DNA from: Haemonchus contortus
Lineage: Eukaryota > Nematoda > Chromadorea > Rhabditida > Trichostrongylidae
Direction: 5' to 3'
NCBI GenBank assembly: GCA_000469685.2
Contig: LS997564.1
Coordinates: 22,726,960 to 22,790,959 of the forward strand
DNA: 64,000 nt
Every line of letters starts with the position of its first letter. Positions within the stretch are counted from its first letter, which is position 1. A program made the position numbers and the translations under genes. The notes beneath the pieces were generated by a model, which was not told the origin of the DNA, did not search any database, and saw only the letters and a list, made by a program, of their open reading frames with translations. Positions 12,083-23,690 of the stretch are shown one piece after another.

Positions 12083-12510
12083 TCCATCAAACGCCCAGAC
12101 GCACTACGAGAATTGCAACACCAGTTCCAGGAACATGAACACCAAAAAGATCCAGCCAAGAAATCAACATTTTTATAGAATGCTTGGAAGAATAATTAGT
12201 ATAATAAGCTGTGGAGAACAATTTACCATTTCCAACGTTTAGCTGTGGTTATATAAAAATAGCTTTGCGTATTATATGTATAATATAATGTATAATATGT
12301 AATGTATACGTATAATATACATATACAAAGCTATTTTTATATAACCACAGCTAAACGTTGGAAATGGTAAATTGTTCTCCACAGCTTATTATACTAATTA
12401 TTCTTCCAAGCATTCTATAAAAATGTTGATTTCTTGGCTGGATCTTTTTGGTGTTCATGTTCCTGGTACTAGTGTTGCAATTCCCGTCGTGCGTCTGGGC
12501 GTTTGATGGA
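12083..12510. repeat. Foldback element: 185-bp inverted arms, about 58-bp spacer
   Basis: 12083-12267 and 12326-12510 are reverse complements over 185 bases with no net gaps and only a few mismatches, near the outer ends. The arm begins TCCATCAAACGCCCAGACGC and ends ATAAAAATAGCTTTG. The spacer is AT-only-like and itself partly palindromic (TATATGTATAATATAATG). A 93-aa open frame runs into the left arm (11897-12178) but shows no known motif. The structure fits a foldback/MITE element. Confidence 0.95.
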
Positions 12511-13440
12511 TGATGGACAGTTTACAAGGTTCTTTAAAAATTTGGTATATAGCTTTGATATCTTCAAGTAAAACGTCGTGTTAATGTTTTATGTATTAGT
12601 TGCAAGAAAAATCCAAGTATCTCATACTCATAATACAATTCTTACATATGATCTTCATTTAGCATATACTCAGAGGCGTCCCGATTCAACTGAGTTCAAC
12701 TGAGTTTTGCGTAGCTTCAATCACCAAAACCCCCATAGTTTTAGGAACGCTTCAGTCCCTTTTTATTATTCTTTTTATTGTTTGCAATTTGCTGATTCCC
12801 AATTCAATTACTACATTTATAAGTTGTGTGCATTTAAATGAATGTCTTATAAAAGTCGTTACACCAGCCCCAACTCAGCTGCTCAAGGTCAAAGACCAGT
12901 GGGTGCCTGCGCGAGCCCCTGCTCGAGCGCCAATCGTGACAGGAAGAGAGTCAGACAATCAATGTTGTGATCTATCAATAATCTATTGCAGAAATTGCGC
13001 GGGAAAAGAGTACCAAGCGGAACCAACGCGCAAATGAAGGCGGTCGACATTTCGCAACACCGACAGGAAGCCCGTCGCTCTTCCCGTAGGAGAAGCTTCC
13101 AGCAGGTTCGCATTCGCGAATTAAACCCCTAGGCTCCCCCTTTAATCCAGTCGCCTTATTTGTGCTTGAGAATCGACTATTGATTCTCGATTACCTGTTG
13201 TCTCGCGAGTAATAGTTGCATTGTTTTGTTTATATTGAATCTTTCAATATCGAAACCTCTCTTTGAAATCTCTCCGCAGTATTACCTCGATAGCACCAGT
13301 CCATTGTTTGTTTTTTGTGTTATACCATTCCTTTGTTTTGTTGCAGGTTGCCGTGCAATAATTCTGACTACTTTGTACGTTGCAGATTGACGTGCAATAA
13401 AAGAATTGCATAAAAAGCTTGTGGTGATCGTCGAATCGGT
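12511..13440. other. Intergenic, one short direct repeat
   Basis: No gene recognised. Two direct copies of a roughly 20-base word (GTTGCAGGTTGCCGTGCAAT and GTTGCAGATTGACGTGCAAT) lie near 13343-13405. Confidence 0.4.
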
Positions 13441-13504
13441 TTATACCACGTGAGTATTTGACCGTACTTGCTGAAAGAGTAGGCTGCGTTACGGTAGGTC
13501 GTGT

Positions 13505-13930
13505 TACGGATGTTACGGTAGGTCTGTGACCTACACCCTCATTTGGCGGGAATCCTCACCTAGGGCGGGAGCTCCCTCCTATAAATAGCCCCCCCCCCCA
13601 TTTGTGGTTACCAGTTAGTTAACCAATCAGTTAGTTAGGGAGTCAGTCTCCCTCTCGCTATTTTTCTTCCCTTTTTAAGCTCGTCTTCTTTTTCTGAATT
13701 AAATAAACTCTTGCTTCCTCGCCCTTTTTCCTGCCCTCTAGGGAAACCGTATAATTCAGTGATTCCTCCCCCCGTGAGTCGAAAACTACTAGCAGTTTCC
13801 GGCTTAAACCCTGCCTGGTTCCGAGCTCGCTCGTTGATACCGGGCGCTGAAGTGGGGCAGAGAACGCTACTGCTGTACCGACTATCAATCCTCGACGCAT
13901 CGGTGCGGAGGTGGCGGCAAGTGAAGGCAT
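13505..13930 (+). mobile_element. Possible solo LTR or promoter remnant
   Basis: The stretch has the order expected of an LTR: a self-complementary TGT..ACA-like start (TGTTACGGTAGGTCTGTGAC), a good TATA box (CTATAAATAG, about 13580) followed by a C run, then AATAAA near 13700. Neither a second LTR nor gag/pol sequence was found, so this is a suggestion only. It could also be a MITE or an ordinary promoter. Confidence 0.3.
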
Positions 13931-14865
13931 GAGATGTGGAGTTCTCGACTCAACTGCGAACCTTCACACGTGGCTTGGTGGAAGACCCTATATGCGAAGC
14001 TGCTCTTCAAAACAGTGGCTGTCGATCCTTTCATGGTAAACTACAATCAGCAACAAGTCATCGCTCATGGTTCCCTGATATGCGCTGGAAGGGCCATGGA
14101 AGAGCTCAATCTTGACACAATGTCTGTAGCTGCTCTTGAAATGACTCGTCGGGGACCTCTCAATTACGATTGAGCAAGGGATAGATCGTGTGTTGTCCGC
14201 CACGAGGGTTAGTTTGAAGGTCCCGCGAGGAGAACAGTCGTCCAGTCGCAAGGAAAAACCCTTAAACTTAAATCAATTGTTCCATATGAAACCGTGAGTT
14301 CATGGCTTCCCAAAACTTGCCCCAATACAGTCATCAATTGAGTTTTGTTTTTCAGAGAAAGCAAGTTAGACGCGAAAGGTGGCAAGAAATAACTCCCAGC
14401 AGCCAGGGCCCTGAAGAGATAGCTGATCAAGAAAACTAGCATGGAAAACCTGTTCCAGCCGTTTGACAAGATCAGCGGAGATTCCGTGACTCACTAAAAA
14501 TCTTAATAGTTGATATATGTTACTGCTTTTTATCGATCTCACGTCGTACGAGAATACTGGTATCATGAGACTAATACGTGTTTAGAGAAAACAAATAGGT
14601 TCACTCGAATTCACAGTACTGTAACACGGAACATTCCTCGCCACGCACTATCGTAACATCACGGAAATGTTGCGGCCGCATGCCGCTGCCGGAAGGCCAT
14701 CTTTGATTATGTAAATTTCAGCAGTCGAGCTAGAACTCGTTTGCCCGTAGGGCTCTCATGTTGGCAGCGGAGACACTACCATATGCTTCTGTAATCACCA
14801 TTCATCATTCAGTACAACCCTATTTGAAAACCACTATTGGACATATCCTAGAAAGCGTTTTGAAG
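13931..14865. other. Intergenic, no gene seen
   Basis: Several frames of 60-90 codons overlap on both strands; none shows a recognisable domain. Confidence 0.35.
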
Positions 14866-16590
14866 AGGGATCGTGATTAGAATCTTTGAAGGAGCGAAAC
14901 ACAGCACTTATCGCGGAAAACAACAAACTGAAGGAAGAAATCAAAGCATTCAAGTCTAGTTAGGCGCACTCCTCTACTAATAATTCTTCAGATGTACACT
15001 GCAATTTTACATTCATGAAAGCTCAACACGATTGTTGTGGAGCAATTGAGCGGTCTAGTTCTGTCATTGTTAGTGGGATAGTTGAATGTGCTTACAATAA
15101 CGTTATCAATCGTCCTAACCATGATATTGATTGTGTCAAAAAACTATTTTCCTTTCTCAACATCGAATGTATGCCGATTACTTGTTACAGGCTAGGACAT
15201 CCAAGACCAGATTCTCCTTGTTTACTCAAAATTGTATTAACATCTTTGCAATTTCAATCACCGCTACTGAAAAACGCTACGCAACTTCGTTTCTTTCCTG
15301 TTAAAGGTACTTTCACTCTTCACTGACCAGGGAAGAGCGGGCATTGCGGCGTGCTCATGATGTCTTTCCATCACAAGGCTCTACTCGTTACTCCACTGCT
15401 GCACCCTTACAAGAGTCACACTTCAATAATGAAGCACATCGTGATTCAGACAATAACACTGCATCACTTGATAGATCGCCGAATCATTGTACGTCTTCGT
15501 CTCCTAGTTATATTACTTCGGTTCAACAGTCGGATATTCTTAGAGCTTCCTCGCAGAAGAATCAACTACTGGGCACTCAACTATATTTTACTCTGACTAG
15601 TGTTCGTTCACTTTCAAAAAATGCAGAAGCTTTCGAATTTTATGTTACTAGGAATTTCCCTTCTATTGTTGCAATAACTGAAACTTCGTTAAAAACATCC
15701 AATGCTATTGCCTCCATAGTAGGTGCTATATGCAATTTTTACGATATTATTCGATGCGATAGAATTCGCAAAGGAGGTGGAGGAGTTCCTCTACTCATAA
15801 ATAAAGAGGTTCATTATATTGTTATTCTCAATTATTCTGATGATTGCGCCTGTGAAGTTCTTGCTTGTGATTTATACCCTGCCCGTTCATTTCCTTTCAG
15901 AATGATTTTTGTCTACCGTACTCCGAGTTCTACTGCACAGCAATTCAATAATCTATTCAAGTGTATCAATGACCCCTTTATTCTTGTCGGTAACTTGAAC
16001 CTACTTGATATCGACTGGATGCATGGTTGCAAGTGCTCAACAACGCTATCAAGGTCTTTCCTTGATATGTGTAAAATCCGTCATTATTCTCAGCTGGTCC
16101 TCCGGCCTACCCGACATGCTAATATTCTTGATCTTATTCTATGTAATGATCATCGAATCGTGTCTGACATTTCAATACATCCACCTATCGGTAGTAGTGA
16201 TCACTGCTGCTTGAATGCTGGGATAAGAGGCAGAGTAGACTGTCATATCAATCACCCACCTAAATTAGGTTTTGATTTGAAAAATACCGAATTTAAATCT
16301 GTCTTTTCTTTTCTGACTGATATTGACTGGATTGGTTCCCTTGGCTCTGTAAGTTCTGTGAACGAAAAGTATGAATTATTTCTTTTCATAGTCAGGCAAG
16401 CTTTAGAACTATTCACTCCTCTCCGACAAAACTCTCCTACACAGGAAGTGTTGCCTCATTATTTAATATCTTTATACCGGATTCGTGCCGAGGACTGGGA
16501 ACTATATAACAAGTATAATCATATATTTCTGAAATCCCCCAAACAAATACAGAGCTGCACTAGAGAAGAAAATTTTGGAGTCTAAGAAGC
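14866..16590 (+). mobile_element. CR1/Jockey-like non-LTR retrotransposon fragment (ORF1 end plus endonuclease)
   Basis: The fragment opens with a coiled-coil-like stretch (ERNTALIAENNKLKEEIKAF), an in-frame stop, then an ORF1 C-terminal domain at 15015-15326 (IVSGIVE, KKLFSFLNIECMPITCYRLG, LLKIVL). A frameshift near 15315 follows (LTREERALRRAHD continues in the next frame). From 15344 to 16585 an apurinic-like endonuclease shows VRSLSKN, IVAITETSL, IRCDRIRKGGGGV, LVGNLNLLDIDW and IGSSDHCCL. The catalytic GDFN is GNLN, so the active-site Asp is lost. The RT domain that should follow is missing after 16590. The fragment is dead and 3'-truncated, with uncertain clade. Confidence 0.8.
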
Positions 16591-17017
16591 CTCCGGCTTT
16601 CTATTATACAAACTTCCTAGTTGAAAGTTGTAGGATAAATCTCGTATCAAACCCTTGTCCTCGATGCAGGAGTAGCGTTCACTGATCATGAAAAAGTTGA
16701 AGTATTATACTTGCTGAACATTTCGCCAGTGTGTATTCTAAAATAAAGGAATCCTAACCATGAAGATTCTACCCCGCTTTCCACTAATACATTAAATGTA
16801 ACAAGTTGAAGTCAGTGGAGTATAAAAACTACAATAAGCAAATGCAACAAAAAGACAAAATAACCCCACAAACTTAAGATGGTTCGTTTCGCCTCTTCAC
16901 CAGACGAACCACCGTCTCCACCTTTCCCTGAAGCCCATCAGTCTTTGGCGTTGGTGGAAAAGAAAATGGGTAAAGGTATTGTTTGAATCAAGGACAAGAA
17001 TGGAGTACTGGAGATGC
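16591..17017. other. Intergenic, no gene seen
   Basis: AT-rich, no recognisable feature. Confidence 0.4.
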
Positions 17018-19342
17018 CTATTTCTGTTTAAGAATGCTACTAACTGAATAGCTGATTTTATTAAAATAATCCTTAATAGAAAACTTGTAACATATAAATT
17101 TATTTCTATATATGCACCTTATCATACTTGTAATTACGAATTCTTCATTGTGTCCAATTTTTAATAGAATTTCCATCATCTCCCTTAACTTTGTGGTAAA
17201 TGTTCCCATATAAGAACATGTATTAGCAATTCTCAATGTTTCTGTGAATATAACAGAGGCTTTAATGGTGTTGGAAATATTAGTATCGCAGTAAGGAAAT
17301 CTGATGACGTTGAAGCTGAAATCATCAGTTTTCTTATATTGTTCGGTACTTATCTTACCATTGGTTATAATAATATTCAAGTCTAAATACGAGGGCTGCC
17401 TTTTATATTTTGAGATTTGGCAACACTAGTGTAGCAATCAAGCAACTGACACAACTATCGTAAAGTTTGACTATTTTGAGGTTAAGTTGCAAGATTTGAG
17501 CGCGATTTGTATTGTTTACACTAAGTTATAAGATTTAGTTTAGGCCAAGTTATAGGGTTTAATCGTGAGCATTTTCGCGCGAGTATTTCCTACAACTTTC
17601 GACGTCGACTAACTCAACAGCAATGCACGGATGAAATTAGTTCAATTTCCCGTGATGAAGCTCCATCGAGGACCAGTGCTTATCGATGGTACAGTGAGTT
17701 CACCCGAGGTCGTAGTTCACTCGAAGAAGAATTTCGTTGAGGTCGTCCAAAATCATTTGTTGTTCCGGAAACGGTTGATGCTGTGCACAAACGAATATTG
17801 CAAGACCCTCATGAGACCTATCGTGAGATTGGGAGAACCTTGGGACCTTGGGAGAGTGGGACCAGCATACATTCAATATTGCATGAACATTTGACTGTAA
17901 AAAAATTGTTTTTGAAAAATTTGTCAATCCCCCAAAAAAGAGACTCGTGTCGATTGGTCGAAAGAAATGCTCACAAAATACGATCGCGGTGCTTCGAAAC
18001 ACGTCTGTGACATCGAGACAGGTGGTGGATCATGGTTTTATGCGTATGAGCCTAAAAGGAAACAACAGTCGACCGAAGGGGTATTTCAAGATGATCCAAA
18101 TCCAACAAAAGCTGTCCGCGCACCAAGCACTTCCGAGCAATTGATCTCCTGTTTCTTTGGGAAAACTGGACATGTCGCAACCGTACCACTAGGACAAGCA
18201 GAACAGTCAATTCTGAGTGGTATACCACCATTTGTTTGCCAGTTGACTTCCAGAAAATCAGGAAGACCAGCTGCTGAAGACGGATTACTCTTCACAACGA
18301 CAATGCGAGCTCCCACACGTCGGCTCAAACAACTGCATTTTTGAGCACTCAAAACAACGATTTGACAGGTCATCAGCCATATAGTTCCCGGGTGACTTCT
18401 TCTCATCCCGTGCGTAAAAAATAAAATGAGAGGTCAACGTTTTTCGACACCTGAAGAAGCCGTTGATGCGTTCAGAATCCATGTTTTAGAGTTACCTACA
18501 TCAGAGTGGCAAAAGTGCTTCAAAAACTGGTTCGAGCCCATGCAAAAGTGTACAGATCTTAATGTGGAGAATTTTGAAAGGCAGCAAAACGATTTTCAAT
18601 AAATAGTATTCGTTTCTGTTCTCAGATCTCAAAATATAAAAGGCAACCTACGTAATTACTATTTCTCTCACACAAATGTGTTTTTTTTGAGTTCAAGTGT
18701 ATTTTTATACATTGAAGAAAGTTGCTCTTCAATATATGATTTAATTTGGTTATGTTCTATTAATAAATAGCCCATATACCTGAATGCAATGAATAACTCA
18801 TTTTTATTGAATCTTTGATCTTTCGAATAATCGTATTCCATTATTGAGAGTGTCAGATCCGCTAGGAGAGGACTGAAGTTACCTCCTTGTGGCACACCTT
18901 TTATCTGTTTATAAATATTATTTCCAAAAACACAGAAACTGTTAGATAATAAATAATCCGTTCAAAAAAGCAAGTCATGAAGCTTATAGTATCTATAGTT
19001 AGATTTGATATACGTGCCATCTATATAAAAAACGTTTTACCGACTAGTTGCTATTATAGCCTTGTTAGCACTACTGAAGCAAATTTTAAGTAGTTTTGAC
19101 GTATTATTGATAATGAGATTGTGGTTTAGATTTGTAAACATATCCGTAAAATCAGCCGTGTATAGCTTTAAATTGTCATGGGTAAAAGAACTAAGTTCAT
19201 TACTAATATTGATATTACTTATAGAGCAGTATATTTTGATAGTTCTGTTCCTATTTTGTATTACTCTAGTGTAGTTGATAAAGTGCTTCTTTACTTCAGA
19301 TTTCGGCCACAACGATAGGCGCCGGAGTCGTCCAAATCGCAA
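17018..19342 (-). pseudogene. Reverse transcriptase (PLE-like), interrupted by a mariner
   Basis: Minus strand, read from 19342 down. 19342-19037 encodes LYTADFTDMFTNLNHNLI, an RT palm block with the first catalytic Asp. 19036-18896 stays in the same frame with two stops (LHDLLF, then NNIYKQIKG). 18895-18668 encodes PQGGNFSPLLADLTLS and FRYMGYLLI, where a normal RT has RYMDDLL, so both catalytic Asp are gone. After the inserted mariner (17390-18652), 17380-17018 resumes with LNIIITNGKISTEQYKKTDD and a helical tail. The single-frame continuity across the insertion shows that an originally intact RT was split. The motif style suggests a Penelope-like or related element; no endonuclease is seen. 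It is not functional. Confidence 0.75.
17390..18652 (+). mobile_element. mariner-family DNA transposon, inactive, nested
   Basis: The 1263-bp element is bounded by TA dinucleotides (17388-17389 and 18653-18654) and imperfect inverted ends: CGAGGGCTGCCTTTTATATT on the left and the complement of AATATAAAAGGCAACCTACG on the right. Conceptual pieces of a mariner transposase occur in several frames: helix-turn-helix region, HKRILQDPHETYREI, SIHSILHEHLTVKK, WFYAYEPKRKQQST, FFGKTGHVATVPL, NDNASSHTSAQTTAF, RGQRFSTPEEAVDAF. The first catalytic Asp (normally GDESW) is GGGSW and the third is lost in a damaged YSPD block. Several frameshifts are present. It inserted into the minus-strand RT relic. Confidence 0.93.
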
Positions 19343-21150
19343 CGAATTTCGCCGCGCAATTTGATGCGCGCACCCAGAATCGCACTAATCGCCACACACA
19401 CCCCGCGTGAGCCGCATCAATCGGTATGCAGCGTTGTCAATACGTGGTCAGCAACGCCATCAATCGACCGACCAGTCGGTGAACCTATGTACCTCGTTGA
19501 ACTCTGAAAGTACACATTGTGGAAAAACATGCCGTGGATGCAGAACTTCACAGACAACATATGTAATTACACGGCATAACTTTTTTTGAATTCACAAATC
19601 CTCAACCCGTTACATATACGGCGCATCGAAAGTAGACATCGGCGAGGACGAGGATTGGTGTTGGTTGGGGTGTTTGAGGAACTGGTTTCTGAGGGATCGG
19701 TGGGGCCGCGCATTTGGGCGCGGTCCCGCCGGGAATGAAGTGCAGCGCAATGAGCGACCGCAGTCCGCAAAAAGTTCGCAACGCGCCTGCCCTTCAGTTC
19801 ATTTTATCATGTGATGCGCACTTTCTTCTTCACTTAAGTGACGTTTCGTTCATCAGTAAAGTATTGTAGAGGGCTTCTTAGCAATCCCTGTACCTTGTCT
19901 TTCAAGGTTTCGTTGCTTTAACTATTTCTGTTTATGTAACGTATATTTATGTGCCTGCTGTGCTCCTCTCTGATCGGTTTTGGAAATAAACTTCGGAGAG
20001 TTTTGTCTTGTTGAATCCGAATAAAACGAAACTCGATTTACTATTAGGTTCGGTAAAGAGAGCATCGCACATTGATTGATGTTTGAGAGTTTGTGCTGAT
20101 TCAACAACTTGAAATAAACAAGCAATATACCATGACATTTACCGTTTTCCATAGCAATATTCCTTAATGAAAAGCCTGGCTTTCATAAAGCATGCTTGTA
20201 ATTGAAAAATCGGCAACAGCAACTTCAATATTTTAACTTTAGAATGGATTAAGATGTTGAATTTGCTGTGCTAGTGAACTCGTTTCTACGAAGCGCTGAT
20301 GGAACATAGAAAGGGGACTGGTATTTCCTAATGAGTCTTGATCACACGTAGTCGTATGATGGGGAGGGATGTGTCTTTAAAAGTGCAGTTTCAAGCATTT
20401 CTATCGTTCTCATCATCATCCGGTGTTTATTGTACCAGAATCCAGGGTGGCTTTTCCAAAAAAATTGTCTTTCCTTCCTTATATTTTCGAGGTTGCTCGT
20501 AAAAATGATTCATTCCGGGACTTCCGCGCATTTTATTACTTCGTTAGAACATCCAATTGAAAAATTGCAAAGGTAGTTTGTGGGTTTAATCTAGTTGTTG
20601 TACTAACTAAAGCGATTGTTGAAATGACCGTCCCCAAAAGATGGAATATCTTTTCAATCGTTTTGAGCAGCAAACCGGTATCTTTTCTATCGGTTTTTTC
20701 TAGCACACAAAACACTAGGTAATTCATCATGAAACTAACGTCATCGTTCAGGTTGTTTAGTTATGAGGGTTGTTTCCCAATACAGTTGTGATGCCATAAG
20801 CCTCGGAGCTTCAAGCTTATTCTTTGAACGATACGATTCATTTTTTCGCATGCACTCAATAGAATCCTGTTCTCTAATCAGTCAGCTGCTCAATGATAGC
20901 ACAGCACAACTGACCACTGACAGGTGATCATTCATATGAGTTTTGTTGAATGAGCTTTGTAATAATCGTTAAATTTGCATAGTTGTCAATCCTATGCGGG
21001 TCTTTCAAAATTCAGTGACAAACTCGAAAACCAATTAAAAACAAAATCGTTTTGCTGAATTTTTCCATCGGTATTGAGCGTGTACAGCGCAAAGACACTT
21101 GATACTTCTGCTCGAAAGTTTCTTTCCTCTACTTTTTCATTACTCTGTGT
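19343..21150. other. Intergenic upstream of cox-6A, no gene seen
   Basis: 19300-19790 is clearly more GC-rich than its surroundings (an old retroelement is likely). 19790-21150 is AT-rich and holds no recognisable frame. Confidence 0.35.
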
Positions 21151-21156
21151 ATTGAA

Positions 21157-21162
21157 TTTCAG
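21157..21162 (+). promoter_or_regulatory. Splice acceptor just upstream of cox-6A start (likely trans-splice site)
   Basis: TTTCAG ends three bases before the ATG at 21166. With no 5' exon seen, this looks like a spliced-leader acceptor. The second complete cox-6A copy has the same arrangement (TTTCAG at 36345-36350, ATG at 36353). Confidence 0.55.
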
Positions 21163-21165
21163 GCA

Positions 21166-23690
21166 ATGTCTGGTTTAAGCCGCCTGCTGCCAGCAACACG
21201 TGGAGCTGTTATTCGCTCTACCCAAAGGAATTCATCGGGAGGATTCTATGGATCACACAACTTTGACGGCTTTAAAAACACTATGACAGGGTCGCTGAAG
21301 GAGGCTCACAGTAAGATTTTTCTCGTGTTTCTAAGGATCAAACCTAGTACAAGCCATTTGTTATGTGTTTCGTATTTGTTCACTAGATCACAACAAGCAG
21401 ACAAGTTTTCATCCATCTCAGAAATCGGATAGTGTAGGCTTTAACTCAAGAAAGAGATCCGAAATCTAGTTGCTCTTAGAACGAAATTTGAAGGACATAG
21501 CGAAAGACGTCTGTTGACTTGTGACATCACGCACTCATCACCAGCAAACTGAAGCTCGGCCTCAGCCGACTACATGATGCCATTCAGCGAACACTAAAAT
21601 ACTGGTGTTGAGCTACTAGTTTTAGGCACTTGCTTTCTCAAAACGACACCAAACAGGACAGTTGGCCCACTGTTGTGAGAACTATCAAGATGAAAATGCG
21701 GTGACAGTTAATGATAACGATATTGTTATGTTAGAAGAATACTTTTGCATTAGGCGGGATTTTATGTCCCTGAGTCCATCACACATCAGAACACCTTGCA
21801 ATCAGCTTCTCAGCAAAATGTTAGGTTGAAGAAATTCAACTAAAATTTGTAAACCAAAGGTGTATCGTTCGGATGGCACGACTTCTTCTAAAAGTTCACT
21901 GTTGGGTTATTCTAAATGCCTGTCTTTTTTTCAAAATTGGTTTCCCACTACTAGAAGATAAGATTCTCTGTATCGGACATGACACTTCTTCCTAATTTTT
22001 TTTTTAATTTGACGGCTTCCATATATCATTCAGAAGGCTTCTTCAAAACAATTCGGGTATATTCCGTTTCGAGGTAAGCAAACCAGCCCGTTTGGCCCTT
22101 CTGCTGGATGCATTTCCTTATTCTTTGATTCTGTTTAAGGGTCCCATAATCCCACTCAGAGAAAGTACGTGGGGAGTCGCTTCTAAATCCTAGGTGGAAG
22201 TTCTTTATACGGTGTACATAGGGCTGCCGTGCAACTGTGACAGTATGGTGTGCTTTAACAGTTGATTCATATATTCGCCCAATGTCTTCCACATATTAAC
22301 AAGGAAGTGTCTTCCACCTGGGATTTAAAAGCGACTCCCCACGTACATTCCCTGAGTGGGATTATGAGACCTTTAAACAGAATCGCAGGATAAGGAAATG
22401 CGTCCAGCAGAAGGCCAAACGGGCTGGTTTGCTTGTCTCTTCCGTTTCTATCCTAATACTGATCGACTTTCAGGCTACACGATAGGATGCTCGTTCATTA
22501 GGAACGGCGGCATTGCTTCAAAATTTATTTTCCACTAAGTGACAATTCGGGTATGCATTCGGGTATTCGGTTCGGGTAACACAAACAATCAATGGTGTAA
22601 CCATATCTTGATTCACAATTTTTTCTCTTCGTTCTACAAACTTTTCAATGTCTTGGTGGGAAAAATTCATCCGTCGGCTAACATAATAAAAATATTGAAG
22701 TGGTCAAAAGGAGATTAAGACTAAGTGGGCGGCACATCACAAGCACATGGGGATTTCTTGCGATGGAAAGTAGAGTGGAAGCTAGTTGCCGTTTGACCAA
22801 TTCTCATCGACCAGACCTTCAAATCTAGCTAAACTGCGTTTAAAGTACCAGTACGTTTAAATTGCTAGTTATGTTAGGAAAAGCATTGTAACCGTCGTCT
22901 TCCTCTACTTTGTCCAGAAACGAAACAAAAGTTTCTTTTTTTCAATTCTTTTCTGAAACCCTCGTTCATTCTGACTGGCATAGTAAACGGCTAACTTAAG
23001 CTTCTTTCAGCAACCAAACAGACATGGAAGAAGATTTTCTTCTATGCGTCGATCCCTTGCTTGGCAATGACAATGTATGCTGCCTATAAGGACCATGCTC
23101 ATCACATGTCACATGAGCGTCCAGAATACGTTGCCTATCCCTTCCTTAACGTCAGAAACAAGGTTCTTTTTGATTACTTAAATTTGACATTCCCTCTTTA
23201 TTCAATTGTTTCAAACTTTGCTTGGCTTTGTAATTCTACATTTCTTCATAATGCTCTTGCTGTACGTTCATCCCTTCATTTCGTGAACACAGGATTCTTT
23301 ATAATGCGAAGTTTAAGAAAAGGAATCGTCGGCTTTTGAGCAATAAATAGGCTAATTCTCCTCGAAGGAAGAGAGAGTATTAGCCTCTCGCTTAAAGAGG
23401 CCTTAGAAGGCAACCCTGTGCGAGCAAGTGCTTTGCTGATGGGAATAATAACGCTTGATGATGAGTAGAAATTTCGTGACGTATGCGAAAAAGGGTTTGT
23501 GATTCTATTCCAAGGAAGTTTGTGATTCTCTCCCAAAACAGTAATCGAACAAAATGCAAAACATTCAGTATGTGAACGTATTTTGTTTCAGCCCTTCCCG
23601 TGGGGAGATGGAAACCACTCATTGTTTCATAATCCTCGAGAGCAATATGTACCAGGCGTTGGATTCGAAGAAGAACGAGAAAAGCACTAG
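21166..23690 (+). CDS. cox-6A: Cytochrome c oxidase subunit 6A, complete copy 1
   Basis: Nuclear-encoded subunit VIa of mitochondrial complex IV, predicted 131 aa. Exons: 21166-21310, 23011-23162, 23592-23690; intron phases are 1 and 0, and all junctions are GT-AG. Exon 1 gives a mitochondrial-presequence-like start ([20 protein letters not shown]) and [15 protein letters not shown]. Exon 2 holds the single membrane helix ([18 protein letters not shown]) and [20 protein letters not shown]. Exon 3 holds the family signature [15 protein letters not shown] and ends FEEEREKH. Length and domain order match COX6A. Intron 1 (1.7 kb) carries an inverted repeat. It is one of three copies here; the other complete copy is at 36353-38075. 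Confidence 0.95.
22071..22440. repeat. Inverted repeat with 130-bp arms inside cox-6A intron 1
   Basis: 22071-22200 is the reverse complement of 22311-22440 at roughly 85-90%, with a 110-base spacer. Read outward, each arm encodes the same peptide frame: minus strand [20 protein letters not shown] and plus strand [20 protein letters not shown], followed by QNxRIRKC. Many differences are synonymous. The minus arm carries one extra G that shifts frame after CIQQK. I do not recognise the peptide; it may be a captured exon or transposon coding piece. Confidence 0.8.

Noticed and set aside
18086..18406. 106-codon minus-strand open frame
   Set aside because: It is the complement of the mariner transposase.
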